Positions 45,205-54,445 of a stretch of DNA of 64,000 nucleotides are shown here, in pieces. Within the stretch, counting starts at the first letter, position 1. Each line of letters opens with the position of its first letter. The stretch is from Gammaproteobacteria bacterium (GTDB lineage: Bacteria; Pseudomonadota; Gammaproteobacteria; HTCC5015): assembly GCA_028284675.1 (NCBI GenBank), contig JANQRI010000028.1:1-64000 (forward strand), written 5' to 3'. The position numbers and the translations under genes are program-made. The notes under the pieces are model-generated. The model was not told the origin of the DNA. It saw only the letters and a list, made by a program, of their open reading frames with translations, and did no database searches.

Positions 45205-48200
45205 GTATTGGCACGCCGACCGGGGCCGGAACAGGGGCCGGTGCGGCGGGTACAGGGGCTGCCGGGAACATCATAAAACCGGATATGGTCTGGCGACGCA
45301 AACCCTCAAGCATTTGATGTTGAGCCTGAGTGATTTGCGGCAGATTTTTCCAGCCGCCGCTTGTGCCATCAAAATAGGTCGGCGCGGCACCGGCAGCTAC
45401 CGGTATCTGCAGAGTTGAAACCGGCATCAATACCAGACCTTTGCCTGGCTGATCCGCTACGATATTCAACACCATTTTATTACTATGATCACTGGCAGGT
45501 GCATATACATAGACCGGTATATCCGGTGCACCGGGATATTTTGCCAATGCCGGCCCGGTGGTGTTATCCGTGATCGGTATGCGCGGTATCTTCACTGCAT
45601 TCAGATTGAAGCGACCCTGCACGTTCACACCTGCTTCAACGCTGCCCTGTATCTTCGGTAGCGTTTTTATTGCGCCTGCAGCAACACTATCCTGAGTTGA
45701 ACCTTCACGCTGGCGCACTGAAAAATCCGGCATTGACTGAATACGTTGCTGAGTCTGCTGTTGTAACTGTGCGGTGATTTGTTTTATTTGTGCGGTTCGC
45801 TGCTCAGCTTCATTCACCTGGGCACCGGCCTGTTCGGCTTTCGCATTCAGTGCATTAATTTCGGCATGCTGTTTCTTTGCAACTGCCGAATTGCGCTTCA
45901 GGGTACTGATTATCTCCGGATCAAAACCGAGGAACTGTTCAAACGTAAATCCATCACGGACACTCTTTTCCAAACCGATAAATTGCTCATAGTGATTAAC
46001 AATATCTGCCGGGCTCATCGCCTGCTGCTGAAACTGCGAAAGGCTTAACTCAGCTTTTATATATGCCGGCAACTGATCATACTTTGCTGATAAAGCCGTG
46101 GTATCAGGTGTGAGCCGCGGGATAAATGTTGATGGAATATATTCCGGCTTACTGAAAAAATCCTTGTCACCACCACCCACCTCAGACAACTGCCCGGGTA
46201 GCAGAGGTTGGTTTGCAAAAATCTGTGACAGGTCCGGACCGAATTTTATAACTCCGGGGCTTTGTTCAACAGGCTCAACCCCGGTTTTGATCTGCAGATA
46301 GCCCGGATGCGTTGCATTATCCGACCAGTCAAACAACTGATCCCGCTGTCCGGCCCGTTGATATTGCGTGGCCAGCTGCTCCGATAACTGCGACCCGGCG
46401 GCATCAAGGCTGTCGGTGATTCCATTCTGCGAGTCATTTGCCGGTGAACTATCCGGGTTTTGTGCGGTATCAACCTGAGTTTGATCGTCTTCAGGCCGAA
46501 TATCATAGCCGATATACCGCGGTGCAGGTAACGGTACTGAACTGTATATCTCATAGGTTTTTGGCAAACTGTCAAGATAAGCATCTACGAACTCATACAC
46601 CAGATACGTCAACCCCGCACCCAATTCTTTAAGCCTTGCTTCAAGGCGTTGATTTTCTTCCGGGTGCCTCGATTGCTGGTCTGTGCCGAGCTTTATTTTT
46701 AACGTGAGCGCCTCAGCCAGCCAATCGCGTATTTCTTTTGCTCTTATGCTGTCAGCGTCGGCCAGAATCCCTGTCATTACCGGTTCAAAGCGCTCACGAA
46801 ATGCTTTGGATCGCAATAGCGGCGATGTGAAAGCAGTATTGACTGCCAAATTTAAAAATATAAGCACATCATTAAGGTCTTCAAAAGGCTCAGCCGGCAA
46901 CAATGTTTCCAGATCCAATTCCTGCACTTCCCGGTTGGTCGGCAGGCGCGGCATCTCCTGCCCTTTTGCAAAATGCAGATACGGAACCAAATACTCTCCT
47001 GCGGAATTCTTCGCGTCCAACAACTCCCCTAAATCCACTACCGAACCGGTTTCCAGCGGAATCTCCAACGGCAGATAATGTAATATAAAATGAAAATCAG
47101 CCGGCAATACATTGTTCTCTTTATCAAAATATAGTGTACCCGAACCATTACCGTGCCAGGCAACATAAAAGCGACCAAGCAACTCATCTTCCTCACCCCG
47201 TAATTCAAAATTATAAATAATTTCCTGCCTTATTTTTCCCATCATATTAATGATGTCCTGACGCAAAGTCGGGCTATTATTGAGCCGGTACACCTCATTT
47301 TCCTGTAAAGGTTCCCGTACAGAGTATTTTTCATGTTTGGCCGGTTTCACTGCCGGCAATTCGCTGATTAGCGCATTAATGGTTTCCGGGTTTAGCATCC
47401 TGCCTTCGGCACGATGCTTCATCAGATAAGCTGCCAGATCCCGATCAAGCCGCACCAGCGCGTCATGCCAGGTATTTCGTTGGGTTTCCGGTACTGTATT
47501 TAAGAATGTCTGCACCTCCGTTCGCAACTCTGCCTGACGCTGCGCCTGCTGTTGCTCATATTCCGCGACGGCATCGGCAACCACCTTGCCTACGGCCTCC
47601 ACTGTCAGTAACTCCAGTTCCAGTTGGCGACTCAACGAGTCTATCGTATGACCGGTCGGCAACAGCGCGATTTCCCATTTCGCAAACTCTGCCGGATAAG
47701 ATTGTTTGAGCAGTTCCAGCTGTTGTTGGAATTGCATCTCTGTATGCTCTGCCGCCAGCTGCACTAATAAAGAGAGTGATTGAATTTTATCGTCAGCAAT
47801 TGCATCCAGATATTCATTTATTGGAACATCGGTTCCCCGCAAATAAACCTGTAAACCCGCATCAATCGCAGCTTGAACCAACTGCTCCTGACTGATATCC
47901 AAATCATCCAGCAAGGCCGATAACTGACTTTCCAATTCGGCTTGCTTTGCCCGGTTTGCTTGTGCCGTCTGCATCTCACTGATTCTGGCCTGATATATCC
48001 CGTGAATATTCACAGCCTTGTCAATAAAATCCGACCCATGCATACCGCTAGAACTATTGTATGCATCCAGAAGAACACCATAAGACGCAAATCCAATGGA
48101 TATACTCTCGCCGGGAAATCTGTCTCTCAATGCCTGTAGTTTTTCAATCACCAGGATTTCCCCAGCGGATGTTAACGACCCGTCGACGACATACTCGGTG

Positions 48201-48556
48201 TCTTCCAGTATTTTTACAATATCGGCCCGGTGTATATCCACTGCAGCTTTATACGCCGCGAGCTCTATTGAAGCCTCAGTATCAGAAGGCTGATCCTGCA
48301 GTGCTTTTAATTGAGCCTGTACTGCAGTTTCCCCATCGGCTGTCAGCGTTTCATCAACCACATACAAAGTACCGGTTAATATTTCTGTCGCTTTTGCACG
48401 ATCCGCCGCGCTCAATGTGTCGGCGTCGGGATCTGTTTGCGCGAATAAGCGGATTTTCTGATCGAACGGCCCGGATGCTCCTGCGGACCCATAGACCTCA
48501 GCCCGGCTTAACGCCACGATAACACCACCGCCATCGGCTAAATTGATTTCAGTCAT
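45200..48556 (-). CDS. giant modular protein B2 (unknown function)
   Basis: A 1118-residue protein, not recognised. Its first 45 residues (MTEINL ... IRLFAQTDPDAD) resemble the start of B1. Residues about 50-165 hold a duplicated unit of about 55-60 residues (LYVVDETLTADGE and EYVVDGSLTSAGE). The region to about 700 is helical, Gln/Glu-rich in places, with a compact middle segment (RFYVAWHGNGSGTLYFDKEN). An acidic linker with GITDSL lies at about 700-735. The C-terminal module (about 820-1118), shared with B1 and B3, has LSLSQFQQQAM, FGFDP-like and KRNSA motifs, a coiled coil at about 890-945, a beta-rich region, GGWKNLPQI and a Pro/Ala tail. No signal peptide. Its stop overlaps the clpB promoter. 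Confidence 0.85.
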   Translation of the reverse strand: MTEINLADGGGVIVALSRAEVYGSAGASGPFDQKIRLFAQTDPDADTLSAADRAKATEILTGTLYVVDETLTADGETAVQAQLKALQDQPSDTEASIELAAYKAAVDIHRADIVKILEDTEYVVDGSLTSAGEILVIEKLQALRDRFPGESISIGFASYGVLLDAYNSSSGMHGSDFIDKAVNIHGIYQARISEMQTAQANRAKQAELESQLSALLDDLDISQEQLVQAAIDAGLQVYLRGTDVPINEYLDAIADDKIQSLSLLVQLAAEHTEMQFQQQLELLKQSYPAEFAKWEIALLPTGHTIDSLSRQLELELLTVEAVGKVVADAVAEYEQQQAQRQAELRTEVQTFLNTVPETQRNTWHDALVRLDRDLAAYLMKHRAEGRMLNPETINALISELPAVKPAKHEKYSVREPLQENEVYRLNNSPTLRQDIINMMGKIRQEIIYNFELRGEEDELLGRFYVAWHGNGSGTLYFDKENNVLPADFHFILHYLPLEIPLETGSVVDLGELLDAKNSAGEYLVPYLHFAKGQEMPRLPTNREVQELDLETLLPAEPFEDLNDVLIFLNLAVNTAFTSPLLRSKAFRERFEPVMTGILADADSIRAKEIRDWLAEALTLKIKLGTDQQSRHPEENQRLEARLKELGAGLTYLVYEFVDAYLDSLPKTYEIYSSVPLPAPRYIGYDIRPEDDQTQVDTAQNPDSSPANDSQNGITDSLDAAGSQLSEQLATQYQRAGQRDQLFDWSDNATHPGYLQIKTGVEPVEQSPGVIKFGPDLSQIFANQPLLPGQLSEVGGGDKDFFSKPEYIPSTFIPRLTPDTTALSAKYDQLPAYIKAELSLSQFQQQAMSPADIVNHYEQFIGLEKSVRDGFTFEQFLGFDPEIISTLKRNSAVAKKQHAEINALNAKAEQAGAQVNEAEQRTAQIKQITAQLQQQTQQRIQSMPDFSVRQREGSTQDSVAAGAIKTLPKIQGSVEAGVNVQGRFNLNAVKIPRIPITDNTTGPALAKYPGAPDIPVYVYAPASDHSNKMVLNIVADQPGKGLVLMPVSTLQIPVAAGAAPTYFDGTSGGWKNLPQITQAQHQMLEGLRRQTISGFMMFPAAPVPAAPAPVPAPVGVPIP

Positions 48557-48635
48557 GGGTATTCCGTGTGCTCGGATAATGCAGGTATTGTCGGAAATTG
48601 CCTCTAAGGCAGCAATACAACAAACCGGCTAGCGC

Positions 48636-48650
48636 TTAACGAAAGTAATA
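48636..48650 (-). promoter_or_regulatory. upstream box of B2
   Basis: TTAACGAAAGTAATA, identical to the box before A2, 80 bp from the B2 start. It is in the 171-bp gap between B3 and B2, so B2 can have its own promoter. A CTTGGCATAAGCATC sequence on the minus strand just before it resembles the TTTTGGCATAGT block of A1 and A2 but is in a different order. Confidence 0.6.
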
Positions 48651-48727
48651 GGTGCTTTTACTTTAGATGCTTATGCCAAGTGCACAAAACAGCCTTAGTG
48701 ACCAAATTGAGGCATCGCCGCACTAAC

Positions 48728-51700
48728 TTATGGTGCAACCTGTGGTATTGCAGCCGGCACACCCTGACCTGAAGCAGCCGGTGTTGTCGGTGCGATCACC
48801 GGGCTCGGCAGCATGAAAGTGGATTGCTGGAGATACTGATTGATACGGCTTTGTTCTGCCGAGCTCAGCTGTGGAATATCCTGCCAGCCGCTTTCAGGCG
48901 TGTAATGCGTACCAGTGTTGCCTTGCGGTGTGTATACACTCAACGGTACCGCCTGCAGACTTAAGCGCTTCCCGGACTCTGTCACCACATGTAACTGTAA
49001 TTGCCCCTGCTGGTTCGGCTTATATAAATATTTCGGTATCGTATTGCTCTGAGTGTATTGACCCAAACCGGTTTTGCCTGTTAATGAAATCATCGGCACA
49101 TTGGTGCTTACTTTCCCACCAATCGGTGCACCGGCCTGTGCGGTACTGATGATATTGCTGCCCGCATTGCCGGCCTGCTCCGGAACCATCTGCGCCGCCG
49201 GATAGCGTGAGGGCATTGTAATGTGTTCAGCGCGTTGGGCTGGCTTTTCAGATCGCGCGGCCTTTAAAGCCGCAGTCACCTGTTGGATTTGCCGGGTCAG
49301 TTGTTGCAGACTCGCTGCCTGCCCCCGATAGACTTGTGCCTGTTTCAGTTGGGTGTTGATTTCGACATCACTGCGTTTGGCCTGTGCCGACCAGTGCTGC
49401 AAGCTTTGCTGAATTTCCGGACCGAACTTTATATAGTCTGCCAGCCGCATTGGCGGTTTATCGCCCTGATGCGTCACATTGGGATGCAAGCCCGCGTAAT
49501 CTTTATACTGCTGCCCCAGATCGATTTCGGTAAAGTCCAGCTGCCGGAATTCTTCCAGAGTTAGTGCTGCCTGAACCACTTCGGGTAACTGCGCATACGC
49601 ATTGTGCAGCACCTGCTCCAAACGGGCTTGTTCGGGGAAGGATTCTGCAGGCCTTGTACTTTTCGGGCTAAAGGTAGCCGGCACCAGCTGTGCCGGTTGA
49701 TATTCGGTTTGTGTCGATTGCCCCTCACCGCTCTCCACCGGTGTTGTTAAATCACCTGCCTGCTCTGATAATAATCCAGGCAAATTGTAAGGCGCAACAC
49801 CAATTGTGCCAGGACCGTTCTCAATTTTTTTATGGAAACTAAAGTTGGTATAACCGGGATGCTTTTGTTGATCAGCCAGGTTAAATAAATTATTACTTTC
49901 GGCAAACCCTTGATACTGTTGATACTGTTCGACCAATGCGCTGGAGGATTCACCCGGCACCTGATCACTCAGGCTGTCGGTGGTAATGCCCAAACCATCT
50001 TCCGCCTGAGGGCTTGCATTCTCCTGCACATCACCTGGCTCTGCAGTCACCGGCAGCTCCACTCCCAACCGGATATCATGTTTTTCAAGAAACTGATTTA
50101 AAAAATGCCAGGAACGGCTACCGGGCCCAGTATCAAAATCGTAACCACCGTAAACCGCCAATGATCGCAGCCAATTACCTGCTTCCGGGTAAGACTCAAT
50201 CACATCACCGACAGTTGTAAACTTCAATTCCAATCCTTGCGGCAAACTACTACGCAGCCCCTCATCCTCATCAAGGATTACTTCAGCCCCAAACCCTAAA
50301 GACAGCCAATAACCGATACCCACGTGTTCCCGTGACTTGGCTGCGGCAATAACCGACGGCTGAATACCCGACTGCTGAGCTGCCAGTAAGGTATTGGTGA
50401 CGATACGTGCTCCCAACTTATCTGGCGCACCAGGCTGCATATAAAGGGACATAATTTCCAAAATCATGTCTCCACCGAAGCCAGTCAACTGCAAAACATA
50501 CTGCTCCGACATCTCAGGATGATCAACCAAAATCTTATATTGCTTGCCAGACGAAATATCGTCCAGCGTTATATTGCTATCATCAATACCACCACTTAAA
50601 CGAATGATATCGTTCCGGGAAAACTGTTTTCCCTCTAGTTCAAACACAAAGTCATCGCCAACTTTCTGACCATTGAATGTGACAGTGATATTTTCACCAT
50701 TAAAATATTGCGCGGTAGTCGGGTCTCTGACCGGGCCCGACTGCGGCTGTTGGCTAACTGTCTGTATTGACCCACCAAACTGTTGCTGCATTTTCTGCTG
50801 CTCCACTTGCTGTGCCTGCTGTTGTTGGCGTATTGCCTTAAGCGTATCGGCATTACCGGGAGCCTGCTGCGGCTGTTGTGATTGTTGGCTTATATCACCG
50901 TGCACACTTTGCTGTGTTTTCTGCGCTAATGCGGGATCGATTTTTTGCGCAATCACACTGCGCACATGCTGATCAGCAATCTTCAGCTTATCGACAGTTT
51001 GCTGCAACACTTCCCAGGAGCGGCTACCTGGTTTTAAATCAACCGTCAAATGTATATCGGTGCCATATAAGCGCCACCATTTCTTCCCCAATGGTGTTTG
51101 CAGCAGGTCCTGTACGGTGTTTGCATTTTTAACTTCTTCCGGCAGGTAATCGGCATCATATCCCAATTCGATTTTTTCTTCCGGGCGCAAAGCCTTATTG
51201 AGCCGTGACTTCAGAGGCAAATTCAACTCTGCATCAGCGCCCACCCGCGGCCAAACCCGATAACCTTGTTCTTCAGATGCTCCGGCACTCTTGACACCAG
51301 AGCCATAGCGCCCTGCAACCATTTGCACTTCGTCGATGCCGAGAGCCGCCGCATTGATAATTGTTTTGATGATCATGCGTACAGCAAGCCCTGCTGCGCC
51401 ATTGCCTTTATCACTTCGATAAATCGAAGCAAAATGCAGAACGTTTTTGCCATTATCATCATGTATCAGAGTGAACTCGGGCGGCATATCAAACAAATGG
51501 TTATTATATAATTTAAACTTTATACTATCAGGCTCAATATCCGTTACCCAGACCGCTGAACGATCGGGGGCACCGGCCAGGCGCGCAAACGCATCCAACA
51601 GTAACTTCAGCCCGTGAAACTCGATTGGCGCATAAGGCCTTCCATCAATCTGGCCATCAGCTCTGACAGGCACCTGCTGCCCACTAAACAAATGCGCCCA

Positions 51701-53800
51701 GCGATCCCCTCGATTCCGGCCGGGTTGCGACGGGCCCTGCTCCGCCTGCTGTGATTGTTGCGGTGTTTCGCCATACTGCTGCTGCGCTATTTGCTGTTGG
51801 CTCTGTTGCTGCTGTTGTTGTATTTGTGCTTCGGTTAAATTGTGCCCATCCGCAGTCGCAGTCACCGGCAGCTCCACTCCCAACCGGATATCATGCTTTT
51901 CAAGAAACCGGTTCAAAAACTGCCAGGAGCGGCTACCGGGTGTAGTATCAAAATTATAAGCACCACCACGCTTCAGTGAATGTAACCACTTATCCGCTTC
52001 AGGATAGGACGCAAGCACATCACCGACTGTTGCAAACTGTGACCGCACATCAAACGGCAATTTATTACGCTGCTCTCCATCCAGTGCTGTATCAGCACCG
52101 AATCCCAATGAAAACCAATAACCGCTGCCAACATATTCACTCGTCTTCGCACCGGCAAAAACCAACGGCTCAATACCCAACTGCTGAGCTGCCAGCAGTG
52201 TGTTGACCACCATGCGCGCACCCAGTTTTTCCGGCGCACCGGGCAGCTTTTTCAACAACTTAATTTCCAGTGTCATCGGTTCAGATTTACTGCTGTACAA
52301 AAACAATTTATAGGGTTCTGACAGCAAAGAATGACTGACCTTAACAAACAACTGATGGCCAAATAGTTCTTTTGATAACACAATATTGCTGCCATCGATA
52401 CCGCCACTTAGCCGAATGATATCGTCCCGGGAAAACTTTTTACCCTGAAACTCCAGCTCGAAGTCATCACCAACTTCCTGGCCGTTATATTTGATGGTGA
52501 TATTTTCACCATTAAAATATTGTGTGGTAATCGGGTCTCTGACCGGGCCTGACTGCGCGAACTGTGGTGTTTGTTGAACCGAAAACTCTTTTTGACGTTG
52601 CTGGTATTCGGAGAGCTGCTGCGCCTGATGTGCACGAATTTCCGACAGGTTCTGCTCAACCTTGTGCTGTTGTGTATTATCCCCAGAGGACTGTCCACCC
52701 AAACCGACCTTAGACATTAACTGCTGCAATAATCCCGGGCCGGATGTGTTACCGCCATTGCTATCGATGCTATTACCCAGCAAGCTATCATAAAAAAAAA
52801 TCTGTTCGCGCAACACATCTGCTGCCGGTTTGTTTTTTAGTTTATGCTGTGCTTTCTGCATACCGGTGCGATAGGTTTCGATCAGCAGGCGGGAGGTTTC
52901 TGCAGTCAGCTCGATATTGGTTCCTTTGTACTCTGTTGCTCCACGAATATAGGCCTCCATCACTTCGGAAAAATGCTTAACCATATTGATGCGCATATCG
53001 CTGAGCTCTTTGGCTGCTTCAGGATGCGAATTAAACATTTGAGTTAATGCGTCAAACAACGCGTACTCGACGATGCCGCGTGATTTGATCCGCACCTCAT
53101 CGGCGCCCACTTGTTTCAACTCAAACTCGCCGCGTAACGGGAGATAATCGCGGGCCTCATCAACAGATAGAATATTACTAAAGCGCTCGGGCTTATTATC
53201 TTCGGTAATAACAGATACTGCATGTGCAGCATGTTTAATTTGAGGCGCATGTGTTGCCACATCTCCGATATTCACCCCATTTGCCATATCCCAGCGATTT
53301 AATGCGGCATTAACTGATGTATTAATCAACTCACCCAGAATACTGTTCGATTGCTGACCTGTTTGCTGATTTTTAAAATTAACCGCACTGCCTGTCGCCA
53401 GATGATGCACAACATCGTGCGCACCACGTAAACCCATTCCACCAAAAATACCTTGTATAATCGCATCACCACTAACAGGCTCTGGAGCACTGATAAGCTC
53501 ACCCCCGGCACTTTTAATACCGGCATACCACTGAAGCACAACCTTATCTTTACGCCCATATAAGTCGGGATCGATTTCATGCTTGTAACTAACACCTCCA
53601 AACAACTGAAACTCTCCCGGTGCGCCAGAGCTCGAATTCGATATTTGCTGAGCCAGATAGAACGGTGTGTTGATGCCGGCTGCGCTTGGGGTGAGGTTTT
53701 GCAGTTCACCGGCAAACTGCCGCATAGCGCTGGTCACCGGCTCCACCGGCTGGGCGGATGCCGGTACAGGGGTACCTGAACTGGGTGATATTGTCGTCAT
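48728..53800 (-). CDS. giant modular protein B3 with triplicated acetyltransferase-like module
   Basis: A 1690-residue protein, the largest in the window, function unknown. Residues 1-400 form a unique region with a helical second half. Three modules of about 230 residues follow. Modules 1 (about 425-655) and 3 (about 1030-1255) are close copies, both with YFNGENIT, FSRDDII/FSRNDII, IRLSGGID, LGAR and PGSRSW. Module 2 (about 710-935) is diverged but keeps the PGSRSW end. The LGARxVxNTLLAAQQxGI helix followed by YWxSLGFGA resembles the CoA-binding part of GNAT folds. Gln-rich linkers separate the modules. The TTDSL linker is near residue 1273. The C-module (about 1385-1690) is shared with B1 and B2 and includes LTLEEFRQLDF, LHPNV, SLTGKTGLG, GQLQLHVV and GWQDIPQLS. 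No signal peptide. Confidence 0.85.
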   Translation of the reverse strand: MTTISPSSGTPVPASAQPVEPVTSAMRQFAGELQNLTPSAAGINTPFYLAQQISNSSSGAPGEFQLFGGVSYKHEIDPDLYGRKDKVVLQWYAGIKSAGGELISAPEPVSGDAIIQGIFGGMGLRGAHDVVHHLATGSAVNFKNQQTGQQSNSILGELINTSVNAALNRWDMANGVNIGDVATHAPQIKHAAHAVSVITEDNKPERFSNILSVDEARDYLPLRGEFELKQVGADEVRIKSRGIVEYALFDALTQMFNSHPEAAKELSDMRINMVKHFSEVMEAYIRGATEYKGTNIELTAETSRLLIETYRTGMQKAQHKLKNKPAADVLREQIFFYDSLLGNSIDSNGGNTSGPGLLQQLMSKVGLGGQSSGDNTQQHKVEQNLSEIRAHQAQQLSEYQQRQKEFSVQQTPQFAQSGPVRDPITTQYFNGENITIKYNGQEVGDDFELEFQGKKFSRDDIIRLSGGIDGSNIVLSKELFGHQLFVKVSHSLLSEPYKLFLYSSKSEPMTLEIKLLKKLPGAPEKLGARMVVNTLLAAQQLGIEPLVFAGAKTSEYVGSGYWFSLGFGADTALDGEQRNKLPFDVRSQFATVGDVLASYPEADKWLHSLKRGGAYNFDTTPGSRSWQFLNRFLEKHDIRLGVELPVTATADGHNLTEAQIQQQQQQSQQQIAQQQYGETPQQSQQAEQGPSQPGRNRGDRWAHLFSGQQVPVRADGQIDGRPYAPIEFHGLKLLLDAFARLAGAPDRSAVWVTDIEPDSIKFKLYNNHLFDMPPEFTLIHDDNGKNVLHFASIYRSDKGNGAAGLAVRMIIKTIINAAALGIDEVQMVAGRYGSGVKSAGASEEQGYRVWPRVGADAELNLPLKSRLNKALRPEEKIELGYDADYLPEEVKNANTVQDLLQTPLGKKWWRLYGTDIHLTVDLKPGSRSWEVLQQTVDKLKIADQHVRSVIAQKIDPALAQKTQQSVHGDISQQSQQPQQAPGNADTLKAIRQQQQAQQVEQQKMQQQFGGSIQTVSQQPQSGPVRDPTTAQYFNGENITVTFNGQKVGDDFVFELEGKQFSRNDIIRLSGGIDDSNITLDDISSGKQYKILVDHPEMSEQYVLQLTGFGGDMILEIMSLYMQPGAPDKLGARIVTNTLLAAQQSGIQPSVIAAAKSREHVGIGYWLSLGFGAEVILDEDEGLRSSLPQGLELKFTTVGDVIESYPEAGNWLRSLAVYGGYDFDTGPGSRSWHFLNQFLEKHDIRLGVELPVTAEPGDVQENASPQAEDGLGITTDSLSDQVPGESSSALVEQYQQYQGFAESNNLFNLADQQKHPGYTNFSFHKKIENGPGTIGVAPYNLPGLLSEQAGDLTTPVESGEGQSTQTEYQPAQLVPATFSPKSTRPAESFPEQARLEQVLHNAYAQLPEVVQAALTLEEFRQLDFTEIDLGQQYKDYAGLHPNVTHQGDKPPMRLADYIKFGPEIQQSLQHWSAQAKRSDVEINTQLKQAQVYRGQAASLQQLTRQIQQVTAALKAARSEKPAQRAEHITMPSRYPAAQMVPEQAGNAGSNIISTAQAGAPIGGKVSTNVPMISLTGKTGLGQYTQSNTIPKYLYKPNQQGQLQLHVVTESGKRLSLQAVPLSVYTPQGNTGTHYTPESGWQDIPQLSSAEQSRINQYLQQSTFMLPSPVIAPTTPAASGQGVPAAIPQVAP

Positions 53801-53880
53801 ACACTAAAATCGCTGGCAATCTACACAACGAACTGTATGCGATTGACTCAACAACGCCTATACAGCGGAGGTTATACCGC

Positions 53881-53895
53881 TTAACTTTTGGTATA
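53881..53895 (-). promoter_or_regulatory. upstream box of B3 (variant)
   Basis: TTAACTTTTGGTATA, preceded by CCGC as CGC precedes the box at B2. It keeps TTAAC and the final TATA-like end but differs in the centre from TTAACGAAAGTAATA. It lies 81 bp from the B3 start, the same distance as at B2 (80 bp). Confidence 0.45.
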
Positions 53896-53962
53896 GGTTT
53901 TGAAAAACTGCGTCAGGGAACCCGGCACATTCACAGAGCAATGGCCCGGGCCAGAACAAACC

Positions 53963-54166
53963 TCAGGCAATATCGTCCGGAATCAGCTCATTCTCCAACC
54001 GGGTAATCATGTCTTTCAGATTGAGCTTCTTTTTTTTAAGCCGCTTCAGTCGCAGCTGATCCATCGTCGGGTCTGATGACAGGCGAATGATGACCTCATC
54101 GAGATCCCGGTGCTCAACATACAGTGCCTGGAGTTTTATGCGGATTTCAGCTTCTGTGTTGGACAT
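53963..54166 (-). CDS. DUF465 family protein (YdcH-like)
   Basis: A 67-residue, highly charged helical protein. LYVEHRDLDEVIIRL and RLKRLKKKKLNLKDMITRLE are typical of the small DUF465/YdcH family, whose role is unknown. It is predicted to form a helical hairpin. A reasonable ribosome-binding site (GAGAGG) precedes the ATG. It lies upstream of B3 on the same strand and is separated from the divergent nqr operon by about 280 bp. Confidence 0.88.
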   Translation of the reverse strand: MSNTEAEIRIKLQALYVEHRDLDEVIIRLSSDPTMDQLRLKRLKKKKLNLKDMITRLENELIPDDIA

Positions 54167-54329
54167 TGAGACCTCTCATTAAGCATCCATTATAGCCCGG
54201 CTGACGATAAAGGTAAGTGCTGTTTCCCTATCCAATGAATAAATTGCACTTTAATGTTTTTAAAAATAAGCCGCTAGATACGCTAAACTCTCTGTTCAGG
54301 CAGTAAGAAAAGGAATTTGCTTATATAAA

Positions 54330-54359
54330 TTGGAGCCTGCTCGCAATTCACCTTATAAT
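54330..54359 (+). promoter_or_regulatory. sigma-70-type promoter of nqr operon
   Basis: TTGGAG (54330-54335) and TATAAT (54354-54359) are spaced by 18 bp, about 87 bp before nqrA. No other good -10 box was seen in the gap. Confidence 0.55.
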
Positions 54360-54445
54360 CACGCCGCGTGAACGCTGGTTCTTTCCCTGTAAAATATAAC
54401 AAACGGTTAACGTGATCAGACGGCAAACCGACTCGGATTGATACG

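Noticed and set aside
48728..53800. Giant genes as Rhs, VgrG or two-partner-secretion proteins
   Set aside because: No YD repeats, PAAR, VgrG, haemagglutinin repeats, TPS domain or Sec signal could be seen in any of the five proteins.
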